From positions 1,426,001-1,490,000 of the forward strand of contig JADLSH010000217.1 of assembly GCA_016169945.1 (NCBI GenBank): DNA of 64,000 nucleotides, read 5' to 3'. Origin of the DNA: Trachythela sp. YZ-2020 (taxonomy: Eukaryota > Cnidaria > Anthozoa > Malacalcyonacea > Clavulariidae). Under the pieces are notes generated by a model. The model was not told the DNA's origin, made no database searches, and saw only the letters and a program-made list of their open reading frames with translations. The stretch's first letter is position 1, and each line of letters opens with the position of its first letter. Shown piece after piece: positions 53,488-64,000 of the stretch. The translations under genes and the position numbers were made by a program.

Positions 53488-55633
53488 ATGGCAACAGCCC
53501 TGCCAACATTTCCTTCCTTCGATCCCAACGCGGACCAGGGAGCACCCGGCGTCAGATTTAAGAAATATATCTCTCGTTTTCGAAACTTCATCGTCGCAAC
53601 CGACATCGATGATCCCAAACGTCAAAAAGCCCTCTTATTACACTACATCGGTGAAGAGGTCAATGATATCTTTGAAACACTAACAGTCAGTAAACCGGCT
53701 GAAGGAGAGACAGTTTTAGACGTCACAATTAAAGCACTGTCGGAATACTTTACACCGAAACAAAACCCTGTATTCGAAGAGTATAAATTTCGCAACGCCA
53801 AACAAACACACGACGAAGCTCTTATGACATACTATACACGACTCAAACAACTTTCACTCACCTGTGAATTTCACGACGCCGATCGAGAGATCAAGTCTCA
53901 GATTGTCCAACACGGCCGATCGCAACGACTTCGACGAAAAGCGTTAACCGACCCAACTATAACCCTGGGAAAACTTCTAGAAATGGGTAAAGCGATGGAG
54001 TTAGCCGACTCGCAAGCAGCGAACTTAGAGCGTACAGAGAACGTCAGCCATTTCACAACCGGAAGTAGCAAGAACCACAACATCCGCCCCGATAAAGCAC
54101 GCGGTCAATTCCAACCCCGGAGCCCCGGCACCAGCGGAAGATGTCGCAATTGTGGAGGCACATACCCGCACGAAGGCGGAAAAACTGCTTGCCCTGCATA
54201 TGGAAAAGAATGTCGATCTTGTGGGAAGCTTAACCACTTTCAGTCCGTATGTCTCCAAGACAGATATCGCGCAAACCCCACCAAACCAAGTCAGCGACGT
54301 TACCCACAAAGATCCGAACGCCAGGACGTCCGAGCGATGAACAAGGCAGAAGAACCTGACCACAGCGATGACAGTGACGAAGTTGGAGTGTTCCGCATCA
54401 ACGTCAACAACATGACTTCGGATCGAAACAAACATCCATTGTTTGACGTCACCATCGAGGGAACACCGCTGACCATAATGTCAGACTCGGGTTCCAGTAT
54501 CAACATCCTCGATGAACAAGATTACAGCAAGCTTTCCCCCCGACCGCGTTTGGAGAAAACACGCATCAAAGTTTATCCTTACCAGACGGAGATTCCTCTA
54601 CCCGTCCTCGGACAATTTACCTCCATCATTGCGTCGGAAACAGTCAACCGTACAGAGACATTCTACGTTGTGAAAGGAACCAGTGGATCATTGCTTAGCT
54701 GGCGCACCTCTACCGACCTGGAACTACTCAAAGTCGTAAAGCCCATTAAACACCAAGACATTCCTACCGTCGACCAGCTCACCACCCAGTATCAGGACTT
54801 GTTCCAAGGACTCGGCAAGTTGAAAGATTACCTGGTTCACCTTCACATTGAGAAAGGTGTACCACCAGTTGCCCAACCACACAGGCGTGTGCCGTTCCAT
54901 GTACGCAAACAACTTGAGGAACAGTTGAGTCAGGATGAAGAACTGGATGTAATCGAACGCGTCGAGGGTCCAACCCCCTGGGTATCGCCCATTGTCGTGG
55001 CACCAAAGCCCAAATCACCTGGAAAGGTTCGCGTATGTGTTGACATGCGTCGTGCAAATACCGCGGTCCAGCGTGAACGCCATATCACCCCAACAATCAA
55101 GGAAATCGTCGGCGATTTCAATGGTGCAACCGTTTTTAGCAAGCTTGACCTCAACCAGGGTTACAACCAACTAGATCTAGCCCCCGAGTCCAGATACATC
55201 ACCACCTTCAGCACCCACCTTGGGCTTATGCGCTACAAAGGACTCAATTTTGGAATATCTAGCGCTGCAGAAATCTTTCAAAACGCCATCCGCGAGAGTC
55301 TGGACGCCATCCCGGGCGCAATCAACATTAGTGACGACATACTCGTTTTTGGCAAGACCCAGAAGGAACACGATCATGCCCTTGCAGCAGTATTCCAGCG
55401 CCTTCGCGAACGAGGTCTGACCTTGAACAAACTCAAGTGTGAGTATAGCAAGAACAGCCTTGAGTTCTTCGGCTATGTTTTTGGGACAGAAGGCATGGCC
55501 CCGGACCCAACGAAAGTCCAATATATCTTAAACCTCAAAGCCCCAAGGTCAGTCACCGAAGTCCGTAGCCTGCTAGGCATGACCAACTATTGTGCACGAT
55601 TCATCGAGGGAAACGCCATCGATTCAAACATCA
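53488..55633 (+). pseudogene. Gypsy gag-protease-RT polyprotein (cut)
   Basis: Starts MATALPTFPSFDP at 53488. Gag region: KYISRFRNFI...ALLLHYIGEEV, EYKFRNAKQ, then two zinc-knuckle-like motifs (CRNCGGTYPHEGGKTAC, CRSCGKLNHFQSVC). Protease: LTIMSDSGSSINILDE with the DSG triad (usual DTG/DSG). RT: TPWVSPIVVAPK, VCVDMRRAN, FSKLDLNQGYNQL and NISDDILVFGK, where the YxDD box is ISDD. The frame stays open into the inserted CR1/L2-like element up to 56532, but residues after about 715 are not Gypsy. The Gypsy part ends near NYCARFIEGNAIDSN. Confidence 0.88.
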
Positions 55634-57116
55634 ATCTTCTTGTCGTGTGTAACTCTCAACTCTCATGGGAGGGAAATATAGATCAATTAAAAGATTTTAC
55701 GTGTAATATATTGAAGCTGACAGGGAAATGGAAATCACCGGGTGGCGATGTGAAATTATTTACAAGTTCAAATGAGGAATTGGTCCTCAAATGGCAGGGT
55801 TTGAAAAGGAAAAAGATCGAGGTAATAAAAGATCGTGACAACGTACTTTTAAATAGCCTAAGAAGCCATGCCTATGAAGAAACTAAAGCGAGCGACAGCA
55901 TTATAAATAATCTTGAAGAACCGATCGACCACGTGTGCGCTGCCATGTCATTTCCTCTGCCTTCGCAAACGTGTAACGAGTGCGGTAAACATGAATTATG
56001 TTTAGATCAAACTGAGCTAGAAACGAAGTTTGAAATGGTACTTGCTCGGCTAAATAAAATCGATAAAAAAACGAAGAATGAAAATATGGCGGAAACGTTG
56101 CTGGTCAATCAAAACAACAAAATGGCGGCTGAGATTGAACATTTGAGAGCGACTGTGACCGAATTACGGGAAGAAAACGATGAAATTAGGACATTGTTTG
56201 ACATTAAACAAAACGAGTGGATTCAAGTTGAATCTAAACAATGCCCGAGCAAACCTAAAACTACCGAAATCCCTTCGACGCCAGTTGAAAATCGCTTTGC
56301 TGCCCTTGCTATCGAAGACCAGATTATTGAAGTAAACAGCTTGCCAGTGGAAGCTGATACCGACAGAAATGTCCGCATACAAATCAATGATTACAGAACC
56401 AAACAAAAGCGGGACTTCTTTAAATTAAACAAGACCAGAGGCAAAGGAAATGAAAGTAAACTTGCACACCCAAACCAACCAAGAGAAATGGCAGAAACAC
56501 AGAGAAAACCCTTATCATTGGGGACTCTATGATAAAACACATTGACGAAAAGAAAATTGAAAGGGCAGCAAGAGGCAATACTGTTTGCCACTCGTACAGT
56601 GGAGCCACTGTAAGTCAACTGCATCAAAAATTTGAAGAGAATTGCCATGAAGAGGAGTATGAAACCATCATTCTGCACGTGGGAACAAACGACTTGGTGA
56701 GAGAGGATGCAGACAAGGTGGCGGAAAAGATGGATGAATTAGTGGAAGAAGTAAAGCATCGAACGAAGAGAGTTGCTGTTTCCAGTGTCCTCAAGAGGTA
56801 TGATGGTCGAGTACGATCAAGTAAGATAGAAGCTTACAATTACCTAATTTATCAGTTATGTTTAAAGCATGATATATATTATATTGATAATGATGATATA
56901 AATGAATCTCTCTTGAACAACTCAAAATTACATTTGAACAAAGCAGGAGATAGAGCACTAGGAAGTGCCTTTTGCACTTTCTTAAAATCAACTAGACCTA
57001 GCAATAATAGGCCAGTACCCATAAGAAATTATCAGCATTTTTTTCAAATAATGGAACACCGCAAGAAAGAGTGGACAGATTATCTGAAATATGTCAGTCA
57101 AGTACTGAGAAATTAA
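55634..57116 (+). pseudogene. ORF1 with coiled coil and SGNH hydrolase
   Basis: First part (in frame with Gypsy gag-pol by chance): WKSPGGDVKLFTSSNEELVL, a CNECGKHELC Cys cluster, a coiled coil about 56020-56220, and a basic linker. A frameshift at about 56500-56530 splits the first SGNH block (LIIGDSMIKHI in the shifted frame). The continuing frame, from 56529, has IILHVGTNDLV (block III) and NSKLHLNKAGDRALGS (block V His) and ends at 57116. Esterase ORF1 proteins occur in CR1/L2 elements, where they bind RNA or help transposition. The last 46 bases overlap the start of ORF2. Confidence 0.8.
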
Positions 57117-58345
57117 TTAATATAGGTCTGTCAGATGAAAATGTGAGTAGCGATTTTTACACTAGCCTTAATTCTATTCCCAATGAAAGAGGTTTTAAGA
57201 TGACCTTCCTAAACATTGTCAGTTTGCCTAAAAATATTGATGAAATACGTTACTCAATGTCTAACAAACACATTGACCTGATTGGTTTTAGTGAGACACG
57301 ACTTGATCTGAATATAACCGATAATATGATTGACCTTGATGACTATGATATTATTAGAAAAGACAGATCAAGAAATGGGGGTGGAGTTTGTATCTACTTG
57401 CGTAGCTCCATCAACTACAAAATTAGAAATGATCTAATCCCCTCTGAATTGGAGGCTGTTTGTGTAGAAATTATAAAACCACATAGCCGACCATTTTTGG
57501 TTACAACTATTTATCGACCACCAAATTTGGCAAAAAATTTCTTTGAAAAGTTTGAAAAATTAATCAAAGCAAATGATGATGAAAATAAAGAAATATATAT
57601 TCTTGGTGATTTAAATTGTGACATGCTTAAAACAGAAGGTGATACCCCAACCAAAAAAATTAAATCACCGTATGAATTGTATCAATTGTCACAATTAATT
57701 AACGAAGCTACTCGAGTAACCATGACAACCTCCAGCCTCATTGATCATATAGTTACTAACACACCAGAGAAAATCTCAGATTCTGGTGTAATACATACAG
57801 GAATCAGTGATCATAGTTTGGTATATGCTATCAGAAAAATACATATTTCGAAGAAACAAGATAAAAACATAGTGGAAATTAGAAATATGAAAAACTTTGA
57901 TGGGCAAAAATTTGTTGTGGATTTGCTTAGTCAGCATTGGGAATATGTGTACTTTTTCGCAGATAATCCAAATTCTATGTGGGAGATTTGGAAGAAATTG
58001 TTTACAGAAGTACTAAATAAACATCCACCTATTCAACATAAAAGGATCAGATCAAAAAAAGTCCCATGGATTACTAACGAGATAAAAAAGCTTATACATA
58101 AGAGGGATAGATTTAAGAGAAAAGCCATAGTGAAAAACTTTGAAACAGATTGGGAAGTGTATAAACAAACCAGAAATAAAGTAAATATACAAATAAGAAA
58201 GGCCAAAAAGGATTATTACTCCAAGAAAATTGCTGCTCAAAAACAAAATCCAAAAGAGGCTTGGAAAACAATAAACAATTTACTGGGAAAACAAAACAAA
58301 CCAACCAAAGTGAATGAGCTGAATATAATGGAAATATTAATTTAA
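57071..58345 (+). pseudogene. ORF2 endonuclease and linker
   Basis: Starts MDRLSEICQSSTEKL at 57071, 46 bases before the ORF1 stop and in another frame. APE endonuclease: FLNIVSLPKNIDEIRY, IGFSETRLDLN (catalytic Glu), RNGGGVCIYLRSS, TTIYRPPN, ILGDLNCDM and HTGISDHSLVY (catalytic Asp/His). All key residues are present. The linker MWEIWKKLFTEVLNKHPPIQ follows. The frame is lost near 58325, where one base is missing relative to the copy at 34215. Confidence 0.85.
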
Positions 58346-60008
58346 CAAATTCTAAAGACATTGCAGAGGGCTTCAATGAATTCTTTTCAAATATTGGTTC
58401 TGACTTAGCTAGCAAACTTCATACGTCAAATTGCAATTTTCAAGAATATATTAAGAAACCTAAATCAGAATTCACAGGATTTGAGTCAATTACTACCAAC
58501 AAAGTTTACCATCTCCTGCATGGCCTTTCCAGTGCAAAAGCCACTGGCATTGATAAAATTTCAAGTAAAATTTTAAAACTAGCAGCACCTGCTATCGCCA
58601 GTTCATTAACTTATATCTTTAATCAGGCTATTGCACTATGCACTTTCCCTGATGAGTGGAAAATGGCAAGAGTATCGCCTCTTTATAAAAATGGTCCAAA
58701 AAATATGCCTGGTAACTACAGACCAATTTCTGTTTTGCCAGCCGTTAGCAAAATTATGACCAACTATATGATTATTTGACAAAATTTAAACTACTTAGTG
58801 ATTGTCAATTTGGCTTTCGTAAATCTCACTCAACTGCTACAGCATTATTAGACTGTACTAATAGTTGGTATATGAATATTGACAAAAAACTATTCAACTT
58901 AGTTGTACTAATTGACTTAAAAAAAGCATTTGATACTGTCGATCACCAGATTTTACTAAAAAAACTCGAACTTTATGGCGTAAAAGGAGATGCTTTATCT
59001 CTACTAAAATCGTACTTGATGAATCGCACCCAGAAATGTCAAGTAAATGGAACTATCTCATCAGAGAGATTGATTAAGTGTGGTGTGCCACAAGGCTCTA
59101 TTTTAGGGCCTTTACTCTTTTTGTTATATATTAATGACCTGCCTCATTGTTTAAACAAAACAAAACCCCGATTGTTTGCTGATGATACAAACCTAACAGC
59201 TGCTGGTCAATCTATAAATGATGTTGAAGCTGCAATGAATTCTGATTTAGAAAAACTTAGGAAATGGTTAATTGCCAATAAACTAAGTTTAAATGTAGCT
59301 AAAACTGAATTTATGTTAATTGGATCTAAACCAATGATAAAAAGTGTTTCAAATATACAGCCAAACATTACCATTGAAAACAAACCAATTAGACAAGTTT
59401 ACGGTTGCAAAACTCTTGGAGTGACTGTCGACCAGCATTTGTCTTGGAAGAATAATACTGAAAAAGTTTGCAAGAAAATAGCATCGGGAATATCAGCTAT
59501 TCGTCGTGTAAAAGAATTTGTTGAGAAAGATACGCTTGTTTCTATATATAATTCTATTGTTCGCCCACACTTTACTTATTGCTGTGAAGTATGGGATGTG
59601 TTTGGTGAAACACAATCAAAACGTCTCCAAAAGCTCCAAAACAGAGCTGCTCGAATCATAATGAATATGAGCAATGATGTAGATCATCAGGTTGCTTTAG
59701 ATGCTTTAGGCTGGAAGTCACTTAAAACGGAAAGAATGAAGGCTAAGTCAAAACTGATGTTTAAATTGTTGAATAAAATGGGTCCTAAATCACTTACTGA
59801 TTTATTTACTTTCAAAAATGAAATGACAAATTATGAACTTCGGGATATTGAAAGTACTCTTTGCTTACCACAGCCACGTACTAATAGCATGAAAAAAAGT
59901 TTCATGTTTGACGGGGCACACATTTGGAACTCTTTACCAAATGAAATTAGGGAGAGCAACTCCCTCATGTCTTTTGAAACTAAAATCACTACTCACATTT
60001 TTCAATGA
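58346..60008 (+). pseudogene. ORF2 reverse transcriptase and C-terminus
   Basis: 58346-58775 encodes the RT N-terminus (SSAKATGIDKISSKILKLAA, NYRPISVLPAV) and loses frame at a 14-base deletion near 58757 seen by comparison with 34621-34650. From 58776 the frame is open to 60008: QFGFRKSHSTATALL, LIDLKKAFDTVDHQ, GVPQGSILGPLLFLLYIND, RLFADDTNLT (catalytic), VAKTEFMLIGS, GVTVDQHLSWK, RPHFTYCCEVWD, FDGAHIWNSLPNEIRES. The C-terminus is complete (TTHIFQ). Confidence 0.87.
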
Positions 60009-60214
60009 CATAGAGATTTGTAAATAGATATGTTTCACTATACGTTTTTCTATACCTTATATTCTTGTACCTATATATCTTTCTGATTCTATACTGTATT
60101 ACCATCTATACTATATTTTTGTAATCTTATTATCGTACACGCCCCTTGTGGAATTCAGCCTATAGGTTGACAATGGTTAGCGTGTTTAAATAAAGTTATT
60201 CTATCTATCTATCA

Positions 60215-60714
60215 CCCACAAGAACCATACTTGGGAGTGGACTGACAAGCAGGACCATGTCCTGGCTCAATTCAAGAATGTGTTGGCCAATGCACCTGTC
60301 ACAGCGTACTTCAACCCTGAGAAAACAACTGAAATTTCCGTTGATGCGAGCCCAGTCGGCCTGGGTGCCATCTTAGCACAAGTCGACCCCACAACCGAAG
60401 TCACTCGTATCATTGCGTATGCCAACCGCTCTCTGACAACCACCGAGCAACGCTACAGCCAGACAGAGCGCGAAGCCCTCGCCGTAGTATGGGCATGTGA
60501 ACACTTCCACCTCTACATTTACGGCAAGCCAGTCAATATCTACACAGATCACAAACCCCTGGTTGCCATATATGGCAACGCAAACTCGAAATCACCTGCT
60601 GGTATCGAAAGATGGGCACTCAGACTTCAACCGTACCAGACGACCGTGCATTACCGAAAGGGAGAAGAAAATCCTGCAGACTACATGTCTAGGCACCCTT
60701 TCCAATCACCCTGA
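60215..60714 (+). pseudogene. Gypsy RNase H
   Basis: Resumes Gypsy pol after the inserted element: HTWEWTDKQDHVLAQFKNVL, then TEISVDASPVGLGAILAQ (first Asp), QTEREALAVVWACEHF (Glu), IYTDHKPLVAIY (second Asp) and YRKGEENPADYMSRHPF. All main catalytic residues are seen. The frame ends at a TGA at 60712-60714 and the integrase continues in the next frame, so there is a frameshift around 60690-60715. Confidence 0.85.
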
Positions 60715-61883
60715 ACCCTGCAGCAGACGGGAAAATGTCGCAGAGGAATACATCAACTACATTGCCACAACTTCAACACCAACAGCACTCACCCTCAGCA
60801 TGATCGCAGAGGCCAGAGGGCGTAACCCAACCCTCCGTGCCGTCATGGACGCAGTTCAATCAGGCAAGTGGTACGAGCTAGCCAAACACCCAATGGTCGA
60901 TACTGACACATTTCGCACATACGAACGCCTCAAAGATGAATTAACCGTTGGGACAACAATTCAAGTGATCATTCGCGGAACGAAATTAGTGATTCCAAAC
61001 AAGTTACAACGTCGGGTCGTGGACTTGGCTCACGAAGGTCACGAAGGCATTACCAAAACCAAATCCCTACTACGAGAGAAGGTATGGTTTCCTGGAATTA
61101 ACAAAATGGTCGAAGAACGAGTAAAATCCTGCCTCGCATGCCAAGTTGCAACCCCAGAGGCGGCACGTGAGCCGTTACAAATGTCTCCTCTGCCCGATCA
61201 AGCATGGGAAGAGATAAGCGTAGATTTTGCTGAACTCTCAACGGGGGACTATCTCCTGGTGCTTTCTGATGACTACTCACGTTACCCAATCGTTGAAGTA
61301 ATTCGTTCATTGGCAGCCCAAACTGTAATTCCTAAACTCCAGCATATCTTTTCACAATTCGGCATTCCAGGAGTTCTGACAACGGTACTCCGAAGCCTTC
61401 GCAACCTTCGCCGATAACCTGGGATTTACCCACCGAAAGATCACCCCTTATTGGCCAAGGGCTAATGGCGAAGTAGAGCGCTTCATGAGGACGGTAAAGA
61501 AGATCGTGAAGATTGCAATTACACAGCAGAAACCATGGCGTGAAGAACTAACCAATTTCCTTCGGAACTTCAGAGCCACACCCCATAGCTCAACTGGAAA
61601 GGCCCCAGCCACAGCCTTCTTCAATCGCCAAATACGAACGAAGCTACCTGAGGTGCACACCGATACACGAGACCCGGCGAAGATCCAACAGACGGATCAG
61701 AAAGCCAAAAGAAAGATGAAGGAGTATGCTGACTCGAAAGCATACGTCAAGCCATCGAGAATACAATCTGGTGACACCGTTGTTCTAAAGCGTGACCACT
61801 CATATCGAAAGTCGCAAACCCCGTATGAACCAAAGCCATACAAAGTAATCAGCTGCAAAGGCTCGATGATTACCGCCAAGCGA
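60715..61883 (+). pseudogene. Gypsy integrase
   Basis: Contains the HHCC zinc region (HEGHEG...KSCLACQ), ISVDFAELSTGDYLLVLSDD (first catalytic Asp), a damaged second Asp region (the DNG codons at about 61383-61395 are out of frame, with several bases missing before EAFATFADNLGF), and RANGEVERFMRTVKK (catalytic Glu). The C-terminal part has SGDTVVLKRDHSYR and ends at KGSMITAKR, where the Mutator-like element is inserted; translation resumes at 63844. Confidence 0.85.
61875..61883. repeat. Target-site duplication, left (GCCAAGCGA)
   Basis: 9-mer directly before the TIR element at 61884; exact copy at 63844-63852. Confidence 0.93.
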
Positions 61884-63843
61884 CAGCCTCGTACCCAGGC
61901 GCTTTTAAGGAAAGAAAAAAAAATCGCGTTCAGCTAATTTATAGAGATCAGTGGCTGAGATTAGCGAGCGCGCTGGGGTGCTTGGGGAGGACGCGACGAG
62001 AGGGGGAAGCGCCTGGCAGAAAATGCAGATAAATGAAGAATTTTGACCGAAATGTGAAGAATCCTTTCCATCGCTTGATTTGGGGTGCCTTTTCGTCAGT
62101 TTTTCTCCCTGGTGTGTTATCATTGATATCTGTATGGATGAAACAGACCATTCTTTTCCAGAAGCTCTAACTACAGGTATTTTTATGCATATATAATATA
62201 TTTAATATTTTTGCAAAGCCTCTAGTGGTTAAAATTGTGTAAATATATGAAATGGTTGCACAGAATTGACAATTTTTCTTATTTGTGGTCACAAAACTAA
62301 TTGGACCTTTGATATGCTATATCCTTGCGAGATTGCTGTTTTTCATTCGGGCTATTTGGCTATTTTCTTTAAGCAATTTGTTGTCGTTTTTATATACAAT
62401 AACAATTGAATGCTTGATCACTGTCAGGCACAGTCTACGATTTTGGTAAATTTGTATCGCTAAAACAAGTTTCTTTTATATGCAGAATTTAGTTCAGACG
62501 ATGAATTTAATACTTCCTTTCGACAACTCGATGTTCAAGGTAATTTTTACTATTATTTTTTATCATTTTATAATATAGCATCACCCTAACACACAATAGA
62601 CTATAGGGTTACTGGTTACCAGGGTAACCTTGTGGCTAGGATCACCCTATTGTCATGTAAACAGCCCATGGGTCAAACAGTGTGTTTTGTGTTCTTTTTA
62701 GCTTACAATCTGTCCAGTTCCCAGTGTGATGAGAGAAGGCATATGAGTTGTCAACTGAGCTAGAACATGTTGCTGAGTATTGATGAAGAATCAAATATTT
62801 ATGTGAAACAGTCATTGTGATGGATTTGCTTGATTTGACATCCAACAAGAACATTCTTCCTCGAACAGTTAAAGCATGTTTTCCAAGTCCAACAAAACAG
62901 AAATAAATCACTGAATGTGAACAAATGTGTTGTATTTTGTAAAATTATTCTGTCTGCATGCCATAGTATAAATTTAATGTTTGTAGCATAATGCAATTAG
63001 GGTGTTTTATTTTGCTTTAATATATAGTATGAGATTTTGAGGTGATTAATACAATAACAAACCTGAGAAAACTTAAAAATGGATATACAGTAATAGCCCA
63101 GCAAATGACTTTCAATGTCTTGTATGTTTGAATGTTATTTGCTGAACTTTTTTAGAGCCTGATAAAAATATCTTTCAGGGACCCTGGGGAAAGGGTAGCA
63201 TGGCCCCGTCGGTCATTGAAATCCGAATGTGAAAGACAAAGCACACAGTGCCCCCCATATAGGAGTAGCCCTAAAATGTTTTAAACATAGCATGAATTCA
63301 TTACAATTTGCGTATGAGAAATGATCGATGGTCTATACGTACACTGCTGTCAAATCACAGTGTGTGTGTACAATTTTAATAGGTACTAATCTTTCTGTGA
63401 AAACAAATGGCAGAAAGCACATGCATGGAATAATTCAGTGAGCAGAGCATAAAACAGAAATTCTGTTTTTAGAAAACCAAATTAATGATATTCAGATGGG
63501 AGTTGAGATTACATTAGCCAGGACACTGGCAGGAAAAGTACAATTTTAATTTATAATAATATTAAATTAAATTGCAAATTATCAATGTTTTATTATTTAA
63601 TTAATACGTAAAAAATATATGAAAGTACACTAAAATGCTTTTTGTTTTCCAGAAAAAACTCTTCGCAGTGCATTCACAAATGGACACAAATCCGCCATCT
63701 TTAATACATTTTCTGCCAGGCGCTTCCTTCGTCGCGACCTCCCCAAGCCCCTCCGCGCGCTCGCTAATCTCAGCCACTCATCTCTATAAATAGCTGAACG
63801 CGATTTTTTTTCTTTTCCTTAAAAGCGCCTGGGTACGAGGCTG
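61884..63843. mobile_element. Mutator-like element, 1.96 kb, non-autonomous
   Basis: Terminal inverted repeats of about 135 bases starting CAGCCTCGTACCCAGGCGCT, differing at a few positions, with a perfect 9-bp target duplication. Long TIRs plus a 9-bp duplication are the hallmark of Mutator-like elements. No MULE transposase domain is visible. Two possible small exons near the left end (62134-62176 and 62486-62539) may be remains of the element's own gene. A phrase GGGAAAGGGTAGCATGGCCC near 63190 lies in an exon-like segment after an AG acceptor. Confidence 0.85.
62134..62539 (+). pseudogene. Possible first exons of the Mutator-like element gene
   Basis: ATG at 62134 opens MDETDHSFPEALTT, followed by a CAG|GTAT donor at 62176/62177. 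After an acceptor TATATGCAG at 62485 the frame continues EFSSDDEFNTSFRQLDVQ to a second donor CAAG|GTAAT at 62539/62540. Joined, this gives 32 codons in one frame. Later candidate segments near 63155-63230 and 63654-63780 also follow AG acceptors. No known domain; an internally deleted transposase gene is possible. Confidence 0.3.
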
Positions 63844-63852
63844 GCCAAGCGA
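63844..63852. repeat. Target-site duplication, right (GCCAAGCGA)
   Basis: Exact copy of 61875-61883. Removing the element and one copy restores the Gypsy integrase frame AKR-GEKTVT. Confidence 0.93.
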
Positions 63853-64000
63853 GGAGAAAAGACGGTGACCAGAAACTCGTCATTCTTCAAGCTCGTCAGA
63901 CAGCAAGATGAACCAACCGAAGAGAGCTCAACCGACGGAGAATATGATAACCTCGATGATACGGACGATGAAGCTGACAACGCCGCACAAGCTGAAGAAC
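63844..64000 (+). pseudogene. Gypsy integrase C-terminal tail
   Basis: Continues the integrase frame: GEKTVTRNSSFFKLVRQQ, then a strongly acidic tail (STDGEYDNLDDTDDEADN) running past the window end. Short of the 3' LTR. Confidence 0.75.

Larger units (their letters stand above)
55634..60210 (+). mobile_element. CR1/L2-like non-LTR retrotransposon inserted in Gypsy pol
   Basis: About 4.6 kb with ORF1 (coiled coil and SGNH esterase), ORF2 (endonuclease and RT), 3' UTR with TTTAAATAAAG and a (TCTA)n tail at 60200-60213. It lies between the Gypsy RT and RNase H coding parts. Same family as 33542-35383 and 35384-38950. ATCA occurs at both borders and may be a short target duplication. Frameshifts in ORF1 and ORF2 make it inactive. 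Confidence 0.85.
52994..64000 (+). mobile_element. Gypsy-type LTR retrotransposon (interrupted, runs off edge)
   Basis: Order: LTR, primer-binding-like site, gag with CCHC knuckles, aspartic protease, RT, RNase H, integrase, then an acidic tail that continues past 64000. RNase H before integrase fits the Gypsy/Ty3 group. Interrupted by a CR1/L2-like element (about 55634-60210) and a Mutator-like element (61884-63843). Own frameshifts occur between RNase H and integrase (about 60700) and in the integrase core (about 61380-61395). Confidence 0.88.

Overview
This looks like nuclear DNA of an invertebrate animal, most probably a cnidarian. It is AT-rich and has intron-like gaps with GT/AG borders, eukaryotic tRNA genes and many mobile elements. 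These include APE-type non-LTR retrotransposons of the CR1/L2 kind, a Gypsy LTR retrotransposon, a THAP-domain P-type DNA transposon, Helitron-like and Mutator-like elements, and several MITEs. A decayed gene of a multicopy 'HEEADTR / HALTGCDTTS' family, which I know mainly from cnidarian genomes, supports the assignment. Species cannot be told from the window. Only one small, possibly ordinary host protein gene is visible (a secreted Cys-rich peptide on the minus strand near 15.8 kb); the rest is tRNA genes and transposon sequence.

Layout. 1-9.6 kb: a minus-strand HEEADTR-family pseudogene, its 3' part also present as an apparently identical 682-bp duplicate at the left edge. It is split by a 2.98-kb TIR element with an 8-bp target duplication (4482-7459) and by a TA-flanked MITE (8719-9134). 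The 2.98-kb element carries minisatellites and a Helitron-like insertion (6198-7278). 9.6-17.9 kb: mostly unannotated AT-rich DNA, a repeat inverted relative to 1130-1540, an inverted-repeat element with hammerhead-ribozyme-like motifs (14.2-15.0 kb), and the Cys-rich peptide gene. 17.9-23.3 kb: a reverse transcriptase pseudogene cut exactly by a Helitron-like element, with a second copy in opposite orientation downstream, giving a 3.6-kb inverted pair. 23.8-26.8 kb: a tRNA cluster made of repeated blocks (Gly-TCC, Leu-TAA with intron, Gln-TTG, Leu-AAG; several copies decayed). 26.9-40.7 kb: MITEs, four non-LTR retrotransposon copies or fragments, and long pentanucleotide arrays (CARTA)n and (GGTGC)n. 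41.6-49.8 kb: a second tRNA cluster interrupted by a 6.03-kb P-type element (43381-49409) inside a tRNA-Leu relic. That element carries a THAP transposase gene on the plus strand and a convergent C2H2 zinc-finger gene on the minus strand. 49.8-53.0 kb: intergenic DNA and a relative of the 4482-7459 element. 53.0-64.0 kb: a Gypsy element (5' LTR, gag, protease, RT, RNase H, integrase) broken by a CR1/L2-like element (55.63-60.21 kb) and a 1.96-kb Mutator-like element with a perfect 9-bp target duplication (61884-63843); it runs off the right edge.

The window is best read as nested insertions. Several can be dated relative to one another, because removing the inserted element restores the host reading frame or an uninterrupted repeat. 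All autonomous elements seen carry frameshifts, stops or deletions, so none looks active here. Only the tRNA genes and possibly the Cys-rich peptide gene look like working host genes.
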